A stretch of 64,000 nt of DNA, from the NCBI GenBank assembly GCA_964019055.1, contig OZ025219.1, positions 3,037,166-3,101,165 on the forward strand, read 5' to 3'. Position 1 is the first letter of the stretch; the number at the start of each line of letters is the position of its first letter. This document shows positions 1 through 12,260 of this stretch, one piece after another. The translations under genes were made by a program, and so were the position numbers. This stretch comes from Anthopleura xanthogrammica. Its lineage: Eukaryota > Cnidaria > Anthozoa > Actiniaria > Actiniidae. The notes beneath the pieces were generated by a model that was given only the letters and a program-made list of their open reading frames with translations, was not told the origin of the DNA and ran no database searches.

Positions 1-82
1 TCCCATTCTCAGGAGATTGGAATTCTTTTGTTTTGTCCTCCAAATTGAGCTGCCTTGACGTCACGTGAAAGGGGTCTATTTA
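1..82. mobile_element. Truncated copy of MITE family A
   Basis: The stretch contains 'ttttgtcctccaaattgagc' followed by a GACGTCACGTG-like end and AGGGGTCTA. The same features occur in the full fold-back copy at 52986-53118 and in the degenerate copy at 12570-12665. It is cut by the window edge. No coding exon was recognised in the rest of 83-450, although the terminal exon of the furin-like gene may lie there. Confidence 0.5.
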
Positions 83-450
83 ACAAGTGAAACAGCTTTG
101 TCCGTGCTCCGTTCAGTAATAAAGCACGCAAGAAGTGACGTAAGCACGAACGAAGTGTGAAGTGCAGTGCCTTCATTTTTCATTTTAAGTGCTACATTAC
201 CAAACGGAGCACTGAAAAAGTTGATTTATCTGTTTTATTATATAGAATGAAAACAATTCGTTGTAGTTTTCAGTGCTGTTTTCTTAGGCCCAAGTTCAGG
301 TTTGCATGTAACTATCTTTATTACTCGACAGCCATGTTTTTCCCCAACGAAAAGAAAAAGAAAAAAATGAAGCTAACCCTGTGGATTAACACAATACAAG
401 ATTATAGTAGTATTATAGAATCCATAGGCAAAATAACAGGCAGCACTTAC

Positions 451-3400
451 TTATACAGTTTCCAAGATATTTGAAGTATCCCGATGGGCATTCTCTGTGA
501 CATACTCGTCCTCTATGAGGTAGTTTATACCAGCCTTTCTTACACGCGACACATAACTTGCCAAGACAACCTTCTGCAAAGAAGGTTTAAACAAAAGAAG
601 GTGAGAAATTCGGGATAAAATCGGATGCGCACTGAAAACTATTATTAAACTTTGAACTGGCTTATAGGCCTTCATTTTGGTTTCCTCTGTAATTTTATTA
701 CTTACTTGAATTTTAACGTATACAGGCTTTGCGCAATCACATGAAGACAGCCATGACAGGATGCAGGAACAATAGAATCTGCTCTAATCTGGTTTACACG
801 AGAAAGAATTCAGTGTCTCAGGAGAAAAGACTCTATTGCTGTACCTCCTGTCATGGCTGCCATCACGTGATGGTGCAAGGCCTCTATATGTACATTCTAT
901 ATTTATAATATGTCGCTTCTGGCCTTATAAATGTTTTAATCATATATTGAAACAAGTGACGTACTACAAGTTTTTTTCAACAGCTATTGTTATGCTTGCA
1001 CATGTAGTTAAGTACGGACACACGATACAACATTGCGCGCAATGTAGTAGGCAATCGAAGTTGTCTCCACGCCTTTACTCGCCATGATGATGTTGCTTTT
1101 GCTGTTGTTGAGGTTGTCTTGTCTTTGCATCTACTGTTCGTTGTATTTGCTTTAATTAACTTTAAAGTTTTTCAGTTTTTTATGATGTTTTTTTTTAGTT
1201 TTAATTTTGCCAAGTTCTGTTAATAAAAATCCGAATTTCTCTTTTAGATAACTTACGTAAAAGTTCTCTATTCCTTACCTTGAACCAGACATATGCTTAT
1301 TCCATTCTTGACAGTTTGATCAAAACCCTTGGGGCACTTGTACACGCACTTAGATTCGACTAAGCCTTCAAACACACTCATATTTGTTTTACACTGGAGA
1401 CAGACAGTGGCTTTTGGACAGCTTTCACAGCCAGGCATGAAAGGGCATTCTAGTAAGAAAATAACAGTCAGGCCAAAACACTGAATTCGGGCTATTTTTC
1501 TTTAAAAAAAAGAGAAGCTAATTATACATTGATACTTTATATGTACATATGGGATATTGGTTTTATCTGCATCGGTAATTTGCTATCGTTAGTCTCTCTC
1601 CTGACATATTCGGGTTCGAGTTTTTGAATGCAATCTTTATGTGTATAGGTAATAGGATTACATGCTGTCCGATTTGGAAATAATTAAATGAAAAAAATTC
1701 CGAGGACTGCCGAAATTGGACGAGGCCGAGTCCAATTTGGTAGTCAAAGAAATGTTTTGTCGCGCTGATTGGTTGAAAGATAATTGCTATTGTTTTACTC
1801 GAGTTTTGATTGGCTGAGAGAAACTATCCAATTACTAGTCACTGGACAGTTTCAGGTTTCTCAAGAAAAATGCGAACGAAAACGATCCAAATTAATCTTT
1901 AATAGACCTTTTCAGCTTCGTTGTTTGTTGTGCCCATTTCAGACCACGTGATGCCACTCTTGGGAGTTGATTCTCTCATGTGTAAATATTTTAACAAAAG
2001 AATATTTCTCAAGGGAATGTCATGTGGTCTGAAATGGGCAATTTCCATACGAAGCTAAAAAGGTCTATTGGGACAGGATGAAAATTTGAAAATAATACCA
2101 TAGTTGCTTCTATGGGATTATAGAGTGATGATATAACTAAACTAGTAATAGTAAACGATCCTCTATTGAATTCAGACTACATAAAATACTAGCTATTTCA
2201 CATACTTGATTGACTTTTCTCGCAAGTCGGCCCCAATAAACCCGTGCCGTTGGTTGCTTGGAAACCAGATGGACAATCTTGCACGCAAATGGCCGATATT
2301 TGACTGGGAGGATTCTCGTATCGGTACCAACCCTCCTCACACCGGTCACAAGAGGGAGGCCAGAAAGGTCCTTGGCAATCTTGACAGTGAGGGAGATCAT
2401 GGCAAACTACAAGTAGAAAGTATTTTGTTACTTAACATCGAAACATTTAATTTCACAGAACGCAGTTTTCCATTCCATCTCACAGAGATAACGCAATTTT
2501 CCATTCTATCTCACAGAGATAACGCAGTTTTCCATCCTATCTCACAGAGATAACGCAGTTTTCCATCCTATCTCACAGAGATAACGCAGTTTTCCATTCT
2601 ATCTCACAGAAATAACGCAGTTTTCCATTCTATCTCACAGAGATAACGCAGTTTTCCATTCTATCTCACAGAGAAAACGCAGTTTTCCATTCTCTTCCAC
2701 AGAGACCCCCAAAACAGTTTAGCTCGACCCCTGGCGCCAAAACAATTTTTTACCACCCTCACCACCTCCCTCTTGCTCAAATAACGCAATGAAACGCATT
2801 CCAATGTAGTTGTTTCTGATCATGAAAAAAAAATCCAGGGTGGAAGTATTTTAATACTGCTTAATCTTTTCTTCAAGTTTGGAGGCCTTGGGCATGACTC
2901 CTTATGGACATTATTTCCCAGGCCAATTATCAATGGAAAAAGACTGAGAGTGGAAGATTTTTGTTTAAACATTTCATAACAGAATGACAAGGAAAAACAC
3001 AAAATACGAAAAAATAATAACAGTTGATCTACGTAGAAAAAATATACTCAGTAATTTCCTTACATGGTTGGATTTCTTCGCATGTTTGTCCAGTGTCACT
3101 TGTTCCATTGGTCGCTTGGTACCCGCGAGGGCATTTTCGGATGCATTTTGCTTTCAGTTGATTGGGAGCTATGTATCGATACCAGCCTTTCTTACATCTT
3201 TTGCAGGACCGAGGTAGTGGGAATTCATCAGGGCACTCTTTACAGTGACGAACTCGTATACAAACTTTAAATATAGACGAAACAGAAAACGACGTTAAGC
3301 CTGGTTCACACTAGCGACGCTAACATAAGCATAACGACATACGCAAGCGCAGTAATGTTTTGCTCTGTCCCAATATAATGTACTTAACTAATCGGAAAAG

Positions 3401-6400
3401 ACTATCTGCGCTTGCGTATGTCGCTGTGTCTATGCTTGCGTCGCTAGTGTCAACCACGCTAGTGTCCAATAGGACACAGAAAATATGTTTCTGCTTGTGT
3501 TTTTCTTCCTAAAATATAAGGATATGAGTAAAGTGGACCCCTAAATCAACTGACCCGGGTAAATCCGTGATTTAATGACGCCATATTCTCGACTTTAAGG
3601 GTTAATTTGCATAAATACAATAGCTTGTTATCCTTCACTGTACATGGAAACTATTGTGTTTATGCAAAGTGCTCCTCATTTTTGATTCAAATGAGCCAAT
3701 TTTAAATGGGTCGTAAGAAATCAGAGTAATATTTCAGTCTACACTCAACTTACATCGTGGTATTCTCTTGCAAGTAGGTCCAAATTTACGTGTGCCGTTG
3801 TTTGCCTTGTAACCACGAGGACATTTATCAATACATCGTGTTGTTTCATGGTAAGGTGGTTTGTATCTGTACCAGCCTCTCTCGCATCTTCTACAAGAGC
3901 GAGGCGATGGGAATCCTGGGCACTCATCACAATGATAAAGTTGATGGCAAACTGGGAATAGAAGATAAAATAAGTAAATAATACTTGATTAACATAATAA
4001 TATTTGAATCAGGAACATAAGCGGCACTCTGAAGAAGATCGAACGACACGGGTTGACCACGTCAATTTCGAGTTAGAGAGAACACATATATTGACTAAAA
4101 TATTGAATCCTAGGCCTGAGTTCGACAAATACAAGATCTTTACGACACAATTTTCCCAAGAATAAACAATAATAATTGGCACATTGCAATTCGTTTTGCG
4201 AACCACACTTAAGACTTCAATAAATTTACAGTCAGTATTGAGCAAACAAAACCTAAATACTGACATCCCAAACCAAAGCTCTTTAAATATTACCAAAATA
4301 AATTGGCAGAAATGTGGTAATTTCACAATGTAATAATATTACTCTGTCGCGTAATTAGTCGAATTAGTGGTCTCGCCAACATGGCTGACGCAACTTTGTA
4401 TCCTAGTGATGCTTCGCCTATCCGATACAGGTTGGATAAAGTATTATGTGTATTTTTCACTTACATGATCGTATCCTCTTACAAGTTGGCCCAAAGTTCC
4501 GTGTACCATTGGTTAACTTGTACCCACGAGGGCAAACTCTTACACAACGAGTGGTTGACTGATAAGGGGCCTTATAACGGTACCAACCGTTGTTACATCT
4601 TTTACAGGATCGTCTCCATTGAGGTCCGTCGCACTCACTGCAACGTGCAACTCGGTGACAAACTAAAATTAAAGTAAGCAATAACAATTGTAGTGCTACA
4701 TACCAAATTAAATTAATTACAAAATCGTATCCAATCAGCGAACGAGAATTTGTACATTTTCACGTGAAGTCAAAGTCTTGTCAGCAAAGATTTTATTTAT
4801 ATTTGCAACAGAAAGGATCAAAAACATGCCAAGTTGAAATAATTGATATAGTTTTTCTTTCTTTCTTTCTTTCAAAATTCGAACCTTTACCTCAGCGATA
4901 TTGATTTTAGTGTCTTTGCTTGCTAATATGCCTCATTGAACAACTCGTAAAAAAAATTAATTAGGCGGCCACGGTTAGGCGCGTTGCACTGTAACAGCAG
5001 CACCACAGGTAGCCCAGTAAAAAGGCAATGGTTATAAAAAAATATGCTACAAAACAATTATTTCAAGTCTAGGTTTAGAATTAGATATTTCCACCTTCAT
5101 TATGAAGTTCAACCTTCAAAATTCAGTTCCTGGCTGCATGTTTGTGCAAATGCACTTTACTTTAGACGTAGTATTTTCAAGCCTTTAATTTGGAAAAGTC
5201 ACTGGATTTTGATCGTTTGGCTTATCTTAAAGTTTGAACAAAGAAATGATAATGAATATAAGGCTTACGATTCATTTGGGCAGATATTAGACCAAGAGTA
5301 AGAGGATATATGATTTTTAAATCTTAAAAGATTAAAAGATTATGTTTTTCGTAAGAATACAAACATGCATCTTACACGAGGGGATTCTTTCGCACGTCGG
5401 TCCAAAATTAAGTGTGCCAGCGTTTGCCCGGTATCCACGAGGACAACCTTTGAGGCATCTTGCGACTATTTGGTTAGGGGCTTTATATCGGTACCAGCCA
5501 TGCTCACATCTTAGGCAGGAACGGGTCCAAGGAAACTTGTCGCACTTCAGACAACGAGGGGTATTAAAGCAAACTGTGATAAAGAATCAACGATATTATT
5601 TATTATCCTCGATGAACTTTGATCAATTTACGATGACATACGAAAGTGTTTGGATTCGGTACTGACACGCACACGGTACGGCATGCCGTAACATGAAAAT
5701 GGCTTCCCATTGCCTTTCCAGTAATTCATCCAATCGTAACGCGTAGTTACGGCTTCGGTTAGACACGGTTCGGCCCATAACCTACCGTGTTTCCCACTCA
5801 TATACAAAAAACTGCTCTATCTATGTCTGCACTTACATGATGGTATTTTCTCGCACGTCGGTCCAAGGTTATTTGTACCAGCATTTCCTCGGAAGCCACG
5901 AGGACAAACATTGAGACACCTTGCAATCAACTGGTACTGAGGCTTGTATCGGTACCAGCCATTCTCACATCTTAGGCAAGAACGGGTCCATGGGAACTTG
6001 GCGCATTTCACGCAATGAGGAGCGTTATAGCAAACTATGAAAGAAAACCACAAATTGTATATCATGCACTGACACTTGGTATCATTATTTTTATTTTTGA
6101 CAATTATTTTCTATCATTTCATTTTTGTATCTATGCCTCTACTTACACGATGGTATTTTCTCGCACGTCGGTCCAAGGTTATTTGTACCAGTATTTCCTC
6201 GGAAGCCACGAGGACAAACTTTGAGGCACCTTGCAATCTTCTGGAATTTAGGCTTGTATCGGTACCAGCCATTCTCACATTGTAAGCACGAACGGGTCCA
6301 TGGGAACTTGTCGCACTTCACACAACGAGGAGCATTAAAGCAAACTATGGAGAAAACCACAAGTATATTATGCACTTACTGTAAGCACTGGGTAGAGAAA

Positions 6401-9400
6401 AACGTTAATCATTCGTCGCCATTATCATTATTTTTATGGCAAAAAATATTTTCTATCAGTAAATTTTTGTATCGATGACTACACTTACACGATGGTATTT
6501 TCTCGCACGTCGGTCCAAAATTAATAGTACCAGCGTTTGCCCGGTAACCACGAGGACACACTTTGAGGCACCTTGCAATCTTCTGGAATTTAGGCTTGTA
6601 TCGGTACCAGCCATTCTCACAATGTAAGCACGAACGGGTCCATGGGAACTTGTCGCACTTCACACAACGAGGAGCATTAAAGCAAACTATGGAAGAAAAC
6701 CACAAGTATATTATGCACTTACTGTAAGCACTGGGTAGAGAAAAACGTTAATCATTCGTCGCCATTATCATTTTTTTTTTATGGCGAATATTATTTTCTA
6801 TCAGTAAATTTTTGTATCGATGACTACACTTACACGATGGTATTTTCTCGCACGTCGGTCCAAAATTAATAGTACCAGCGTTTGCCCGGTAACCACGAGG
6901 ACAAACTTTGAGGCACCTTGCAATCTTCTGGAATTTAGGCTTGTATCGGTACCAGCCATTCTCACACTGTAAGCACGATTGGGTCCATGGAAACTTGTCG
7001 CACTTCACACAACGAGGAGCATTAAAGCAAACTATGGAAAAAGAACCATAAGTATATAATGCACTTACTGTAAACACTGGGTAGAGAGGAATGTACGTTC
7101 GTTATTCGTCGGCATTATCATTATTTTTATGGCAAGAAAATATTTTCTATCAGCACATTTTTGTAACTGTTCCTGCACTTACAAGATGGTATTTTCTCGC
7201 ACGTTGGTCCAAAATTAATAGTACCAGCGTTTGCTCGGTAACCACGAGGACAAACTTTGAGGCACCTTGCAATCTTCTGGTATTGAGGTTTGTATCGGTA
7301 CCAGCCATTTTCACATCTTAGGCAGGAACGGGTCCATGGGAACTTGTCGCACTTCACACAACGAGGAGCATTAAAGCAAACTACAGGCAAATATTTATTT
7401 ACTCAATTTATAGTTATTGCGTTTTGGTCAGGATCGAGTGCAAATATTACTTTTAAGTATTAAAATCCGTAACACAGTACTAAATGTATTTTGCATTAAA
7501 TATTACAACATAGTACAATCTATTGTTTCCTATTCTTTCTTCAGTTAGTAGCTGTTTCATGGATTTGTCGTCTAGCGTGGACCGAGTTTGGTTAATGTTG
7601 AAAATTGTAGTAAATACTTATTACATAGATTTTACTTACAAAAAGGTATTTTCTGGCATGTTGGACCATAATTGAGTGTACCATTCGTTGCTCGGTAACC
7701 ACGAGAGCAAGAACTGACGCAACGTGCGTTCATCTGGTTCTGAGGCTTTTGTCGGTACCAGCCTTTCTTACACTTCATACACGAGTGGTTCCATGGAAAC
7801 TTGTGGCACTTCACACAGTTAGGGAAATTTTTGCAAGCTATGAAAAAACGCATATCTTTGTTATGTATTCGTTTTTATCGCACATCATGGAAGATACTTC
7901 CAGTTAGAATGTATATAGGAAAACCGTCGGGTATATTCGGCGATATTTCATTGTTCTTTCGAGTATAACGCAATCATTGTACGCGGTATAGCTGGCTTTT
8001 TTCCCAAAGGGATAAAGCAGTCATATATACAATACATGTTTTCTCGTGATGGAAATATCCCACTTGTCACTTGCAGTTTATTCGTAGACACACCTTGCCC
8101 GAAGGCTACTGTGTATACTAGTAGAAAATACAATTGCCTCGTGGGATATTTCAGGGTATGCCACTTATGCAAAATAGTTATAAGTAGTATATTTTGGAAG
8201 AAAAATATACACCTAGCCTTGGCCTAAAATTGGCAAAGATTCAAAATTTACCAATATTCCTGCACTTTCTATTGGCATCTCGTATTTTGCCCAAAGGGCA
8301 GTCGAGTACACATCTCTTGCCAAGTGCAAATGGCTGTCTCTTGAGCCTGAATCCAGGCATGCACTGTCTACAGTTATAATCCATGCATATTGCGCAGTTC
8401 GAGACATGGCAATCTAAAACAAACATATCTATTAGCATAATATAATTACTGGACTTTAGTGAAACACTGCTATAATGATATATGAAATGAATACGCATAT
8501 ATAGGAAAAAATACTCGCTTTTACCCAAGGTCAGACAGTTATTTATATCTTAAGACATAGAAATTCAATTGCAAGGGCCATAATGAGGTCAATGAAACTT
8601 AAGCCATCATTGGCAAACAAGACCATCTTCACGATATTTTTTTCTTTTGTCTGAATCACCCAAAGTTCAACATTCTAGATTTTATATTCGCCTAGAAATG
8701 ATTCTTTAACGGTCTGTCCCGTGACAGTTATAGGCATTAGTTATCCCTAAATATGGTAGCTAAATGAATGATGCTAGCAACAGGACAACTAATCAAAGAT
8801 CCGGCGCGCAACAATCAGGGGCGGTAAAAGTGGGTCTCGGCACGGTTCACGAAAAATAAAAGAAGACGATCAAGGCTCATGGAAAATACCAAACGTTTAA
8901 ATTCAAGAAAATTCACGCTTCACGATGTTTACGACATGCTCATCACAGATCACAAAAATAAAAAAACCCGTTCACGATTTCAAGTGAAAACTCCTTACTG
9001 CCCCTGACGATGGTCTTCATTTCAATAAATATAAAAACATTTACTGGATTCCGGCCAGTTCTGACATGGCTAACCAATTTGACCAGGTCTTAATTGATAC
9101 CCTGTTTACAGGAGTAAACTTAGGGATATGGTTCGATTCATATTGGTTCGCCTTTAGCACACACACACTTTGCATTCAATCTTCCTTCCCCTCGATCTGC
9201 CCAAATGTCACATTTAAAATGTGAGAAAAGCGCGCCCGTATACAAAAGACAATGCTCGATACTTACTTTTCAGATGGATTACTGTTTGTCCGTTATTATT
9301 CCAGCGCCATACGTGAGGCTTGACGGGCTGTCTTCGAGGAAAAACGAAATCCTTTTTCCCATTAGAGGACCATCCACTGCCACTGATATCCCAGTCATCA

Positions 9401-9555
9401 TCATCACCAAACGAATCTGAATCATCATCGTCCCAGCCTTCATCATCATCACCACTCCTGCCACCATGCCTGCCACCTTGCTTGTAACCTTGCTTGCATT
9501 GTGCAAGTACCACAAACAGGGAAAATGCCAGGAAGAGGATCAGTATTTTACTCAT
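451..9555 (-). CDS. Secreted furin-like cysteine-repeat protein, 15 exons, 3' end not found
   Basis: Exons in transcript order: 9267-9555, 8252-8413, 7640-7837, 7183-7380, 6834-7031, 6489-6686, 6147-6344, 5837-6034, 5376-5573, 4465-4662, 3754-3951, 3064-3264, 2206-2406, 1279-1449, 451-573. They give 976 codons plus one base. Every intron is phase 1, so each exon is a symmetric module. Eleven modules are 65-66 aa with eight cysteines spaced C-x5-C-x2-C-x8-C-x2-C-x16-C-x3-C-x16-C, and include the motifs GWYRYKP and CPRGY. The first module (53 aa) and the last two (56 and 40 aa) are shorter. The pattern fits furin-like (FU) repeats of growth-factor-receptor, R-spondin and PCSK5 type proteins. 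Most module junctions create a Phe codon. The start is the ATG at 9555, in front of a signal peptide. The last donor at 451 is strong, so further exons probably lie in 1-450 or beyond. The function is unknown; a secreted structural or ligand-binding role is inference. Confidence 0.85.
574..676 (-). mobile_element. Half copy of a fold-back MITE next to exon 451-573
   Basis: This stretch matches one arm of the fold-back element at 12261-12437: a shared core around 'ggtgagaaattcgggataaa' and the end 'gaactggctta'. It directly abuts the minus-strand acceptor of the last recognised furin-like exon and includes its pyrimidine tract. Confidence 0.7.
737..870. repeat. Inverted repeat, about 25-bp arms
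   Basis: Positions 737-764 (including 'agacagccatgacagg') and about 843-870 ('cctgtcatggctgccatcac') are near-perfect reverse complements around an 80-bp loop. It lies in the intron between exons 451-573 and 1279-1449. I see no coding exon in 574-1278. Confidence 0.6.
1902..2071. mobile_element. MITE family B, full copy
   Basis: The terminal inverted repeats read AATAGACCTTTTCAGCTTCG on the left and its reverse complement with one or two changes on the right. The internal sequence has two inverted 'cccatttcagaccac' / 'gtggtctgaaatggg' segments. A close copy lies at 61053-61212. Partial copies end at about 22800, 49773 and 60276. It is in a furin-like gene intron. Confidence 0.75.
2456..2704. 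repeat. 31-bp tandem repeat, about 8 copies
   Basis: The unit contains 'cgcagttttccattctatct' followed by 'cacagagat' and repeats about every 31 bases with few substitutions. It sits just 5' (on the minus strand) of the acceptor of furin-like exon 2206-2406, inside an intron. Confidence 0.9.
3299..3462. mobile_element. Fold-back MITE with CACTAGCGACGC ends
   Basis: The left end 'ctggttcacactagcgacgc' is mirrored on the right by 'gcgtcgctagtgtcaaccac'. The inner arms 'gacatacgcaagcgcag' and 'ctgcgcttgcgtatgtc' are perfect complements. It is a non-coding intronic element of about 160 bp. Confidence 0.75.
4706..5003. mobile_element. MITE family E, copy 1
   Basis: It shares about 290 bp with 25796-26099, including 'aaaaacatgccaagttgaaa' and 'cagcgatattgattttagt'. 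The right end is 'aattaggcggccacggttag'. A CTTT microsatellite interrupts this copy near 4855-4875. It is intronic in the furin-like gene. Confidence 0.7.
5655..5822. mobile_element. MITE family R, copy 1 (TACCGTGT / ACTGCTCTAT ends)
   Basis: It shares 'cccactcata' and 'aaaactgctctat' segments and a repeated TACGG/CCGTA motif with copies at 18995-19430 and 58110-58290. It is intronic and shows no coding potential. Confidence 0.5.
5837..7380 (-). repeat. Recently duplicated exon+intron units in the furin-like gene
   Basis: Five consecutive 198-nt exons (5837-6034, 6147-6344, 6489-6686, 6834-7031, 7183-7380) encode nearly the same module. Start-to-start spacings are 310, 342, 345 and 349 bp. 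The introns at about 6371-6480, 6713-6825 and 7060-7175 are also nearly identical, so whole exon+intron units were duplicated recently. Neighbouring exons 5376-5573 and 7640-7837 are more diverged, as expected of older copies. Confidence 0.9.
8030..8165. mobile_element. MITE family Q, copy 1
   Basis: An inverted pair, 'atatcccacttgtcacttg' on the left and 'cgtgggatattt' on the right, encloses 'actgtgtatactagtagaaa'. A related copy at 53120-53240 has 'cgtgtgtatactagaaacta' and 'gagtgggatat'. It lies in the furin-like intron between exons 7640-7837 and 8252-8413. Confidence 0.5.
9267..9555 (-). CDS. Exon 1 of the furin-like gene: signal peptide and Asp-rich segment
   Basis: The exon encodes 96 codons plus one base. 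Residues 1-20 form a typical signal peptide (MSKILILFLAFSLFVVLAQC). Residues 21-33 are basic and Gly-rich. Residues 36-56 hold 13 Asp and one Glu. A Pro/Arg patch (FPRRQPVKP) follows. The donor AA|GTAAGT splits a codon that becomes Asn with exon 2. The open frame continues upstream only through a non-ATG codon, so the ATG at 9555 is the likely start. Asp-rich secreted proteins occur in cnidarian skeletal matrix, but one acidic patch is weak evidence for that role. Confidence 0.8.
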
Positions 9556-10774
9556 TGCTGTTGAAGAAGACAAAGGCTACAATTAGTAAAGAAAGAATTT
9601 TCAAATTACTTGCAATCGCAAGTAACTTGCACGAATAGTTTAAGCATCCGATATATTCCATGTAGCTGGGCCTACTACACAAGCCAGTACGTCATGCGAA
9701 TACAGCCTAACCTGCAATTAATGTAAATAAACACGAGTCGCAGTGCTAACCATTAGCTAGATCTAAAAGAATTTCTATGACATAGCTTTTTCTTGATTCA
9801 ACACACCTAGTTATATCCCCTAGGCCTTAATTATAAAGACAACATCTGTCACTGAAGATGTGGTCCATTATATACTTTCACGAGACATTTGATTGAAGTT
9901 TTTCGATGCTTGCACGAAAATGTTGATTTTATGCAAAATTATAATGTCATATAATCTAACAGCTTTGTTTATCATTATATCTTGAAGACTACAGCATTAT
10001 TTATGGAAATAAATCCAGCGTGTTCCTAGCATAATTAATGATGATAGAGATCTGTGGTAGAGAAGCTGGCTCAAAGTTAAAATCATTACCATTCTTCGAA
10101 CGCTTGCCTTACCCAGAGTAAAATTGTCCTGCAGATGTGTAAATCAGAGCTATCCTCTCTTGCTTGCTGCTTCGTTGCTCTGTTTTCAATTGCAGCCAAG
10201 ATGATGACCTTATAACGCTTGAATTCAGATCATATCGCTTACAGGAAGCCGGCTTTATTTATGACGTCATTTGCTGTTGTAGTGAAGGGTCCCGACATTG
10301 TGGAAATATTTATAAATACTTCGAGCAACCTCTCGAGGTAAACTAGTAGGTTATTGGATAGCTTCTTACGTGCGTTTTTCAATGTTACTGATTGATAAAC
10401 TTGCGCACTTTTTTTCGCATTTTTGTGCAACCATTTTGAAATACCTTTACAAATATTGGCCAACTAGACTTGTCTGCGTCTGATAGCCTTTCTTTTTTTT
10501 GGCAATGGTTTATTGCGGAATATGACTAATTTGCTTTTTGATAAACACGGATATTTCCGTTTTGCGATGCAGCCAAGTTTTATGACCTATAATTAAGCCC
10601 CTATTAAATTACCTTTGTGCTTGATAGATGAAGTTATGGAGTTCCTGTGCCAAGTTCACCGACCATAAAACAAGAAAAAAGTACTTCAATTTTATTTTCA
10701 ATTGTTTTATCAGTTTATTTTATTTTATTACCTAATAATTGTAAATACAAATCAAGGATTCGATTACTTCTTTG

Positions 10775-10780
<6 letters not shown>

Positions 10781-10817
<37 letters not shown>

Positions 10818-10831
10818 TGATGATGATGATG

Positions 10832-10860
<29 letters not shown>
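10781..10860. repeat. AAT/GAT trinucleotide microsatellite
   Basis: An uninterrupted (AAT)n tract changes to (GAT)n and back to (AAT)n across about 80 bp. Confidence 0.95.
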
Positions 10861-10863
<3 letters not shown>

Positions 10864-12260
10864 GTTTATTAAAAGATCACATTATATCGCGTAAATAAAT
10901 ACGAATTACGAATGTGTTTACAAAGTAAGTATATACAAAAAATTAATTGTGAAAATCTATATTTACAAATTCAGATTATATTATATTTTAACACAAGAAC
11001 AGAGATCTACCACCTTGAAGGCTTGGAAAAACCCTCAAAGCTACAAATCTCTGTTCCCGTGTCAAAATTATTAGCTACGCTGACAATCAAAATATATAAC
11101 TTATAATTACTATATACTTACTAAAACATGAAATCTATGAATAAAAACTATGATTATATTGAATCTATGATTAAAAGCTTTAGACTTAATGGCTCTGATT
11201 GTAGCCGTATCTCTAGCTAGATATACATACATACATACTAATCCAATGGAGGTCATGCAATATAAAGTTAACCTTGATAGCACCATAAAAATTTGCCTTT
11301 GGACTAGCTAGATCTTTATACTGATGGAACAATTATTGGCTGGAACCTATGAAAACAGTGTCAGGTTTTGTGGTTCCGAGATGATGATTTTTTGCATTAT
11401 TCTTAACTTGGGGCGCATGTTAAATCACTAGCCGCCATGTTGATTGACTATACAAAGCATTCCTCATTAGAATCTCTTGTTATATCAACCAAGATGGTTG
11501 CTGTTTTATTGTTATTTATTTATATCTCAGATATCTCCGATTTTGAGTCACGTTGTTGCACCCCGAGAATATACAAAGTGTAGAAGAACACAAAACAACT
11601 TTTTTGTTTAAGATTGGACTTTAAAAACCTGGAAAAACCTACATTCCAACCACGTTATAGATTTATTTACAAAACCCTATATAATTAGCCAATCGCAGGC
11701 CATTTTTTTCTGGTTTAATATTGTTTCCTGGTTCAAACAGCTTTGGCATAATGGCTTCCCGTTTAAGATCACGTTCCCTTCCCTTGACCGAATCCCACAT
11801 CTTAATAAAGCAGCAACAGTCAAGGACACCGCACGTGATACTAATCTGATTACGCCCCAAGTATCTATAATTTAAACATTTCAAACTTCTTGGGGAGAAA
11901 CGACCATTTGCTTCAGCAACGTCTGTGCTAAGTGCTAATGCATTTTTTACTGGCGGAGGAAAAAAAGTTCTGATAAATTTCGTATCTTGCTGAATAATAG
12001 AATAAAAGATGACTTTCAAAGTAAAGTAGTCCACAACACATGACAGGTAACGTCCATTGGATCTGAAAATACTTTATTATTTCCTGAGGAACTGAACGAA
12101 GAAAAGCCAACAGGGTGGCGTGGGTTGTGACGTGGTTTACCGCTCGTGTGCCTCTCACCCGTACGTTGTGGTCCAGGTTTCCTAGAGCCGCGGCGGCTAC
12201 TTGAGTTGAGTTCGTCTCTTTTTGGTTTTCCCTCACTTCTTAATAATAAAAAATTCTAAT

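Noticed and set aside
700..765. Possible furin-like exon ending in a GTAAGT donor near 704-710
   Set aside because: The only frame compatible with the phase-1 rule of this gene contains a stop just before the donor.
2206..2553. Plus-strand open frame of 115 codons
   Set aside because: It is the antisense of furin-like exon 2206-2406 plus the 31-bp tandem repeat.
10164..10463. Short open frames on both strands
   Set aside because: About 60-75 codons, AT-rich, no motif, no splice context.
11663..12236. Two overlapping minus-strand frames; one alternative frame has a Ser/Arg-rich stretch
   Set aside because: The upstream frame starts at GTG, there is no convincing donor-acceptor pair, and no family motif. 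Possibly an old exon, not supported.
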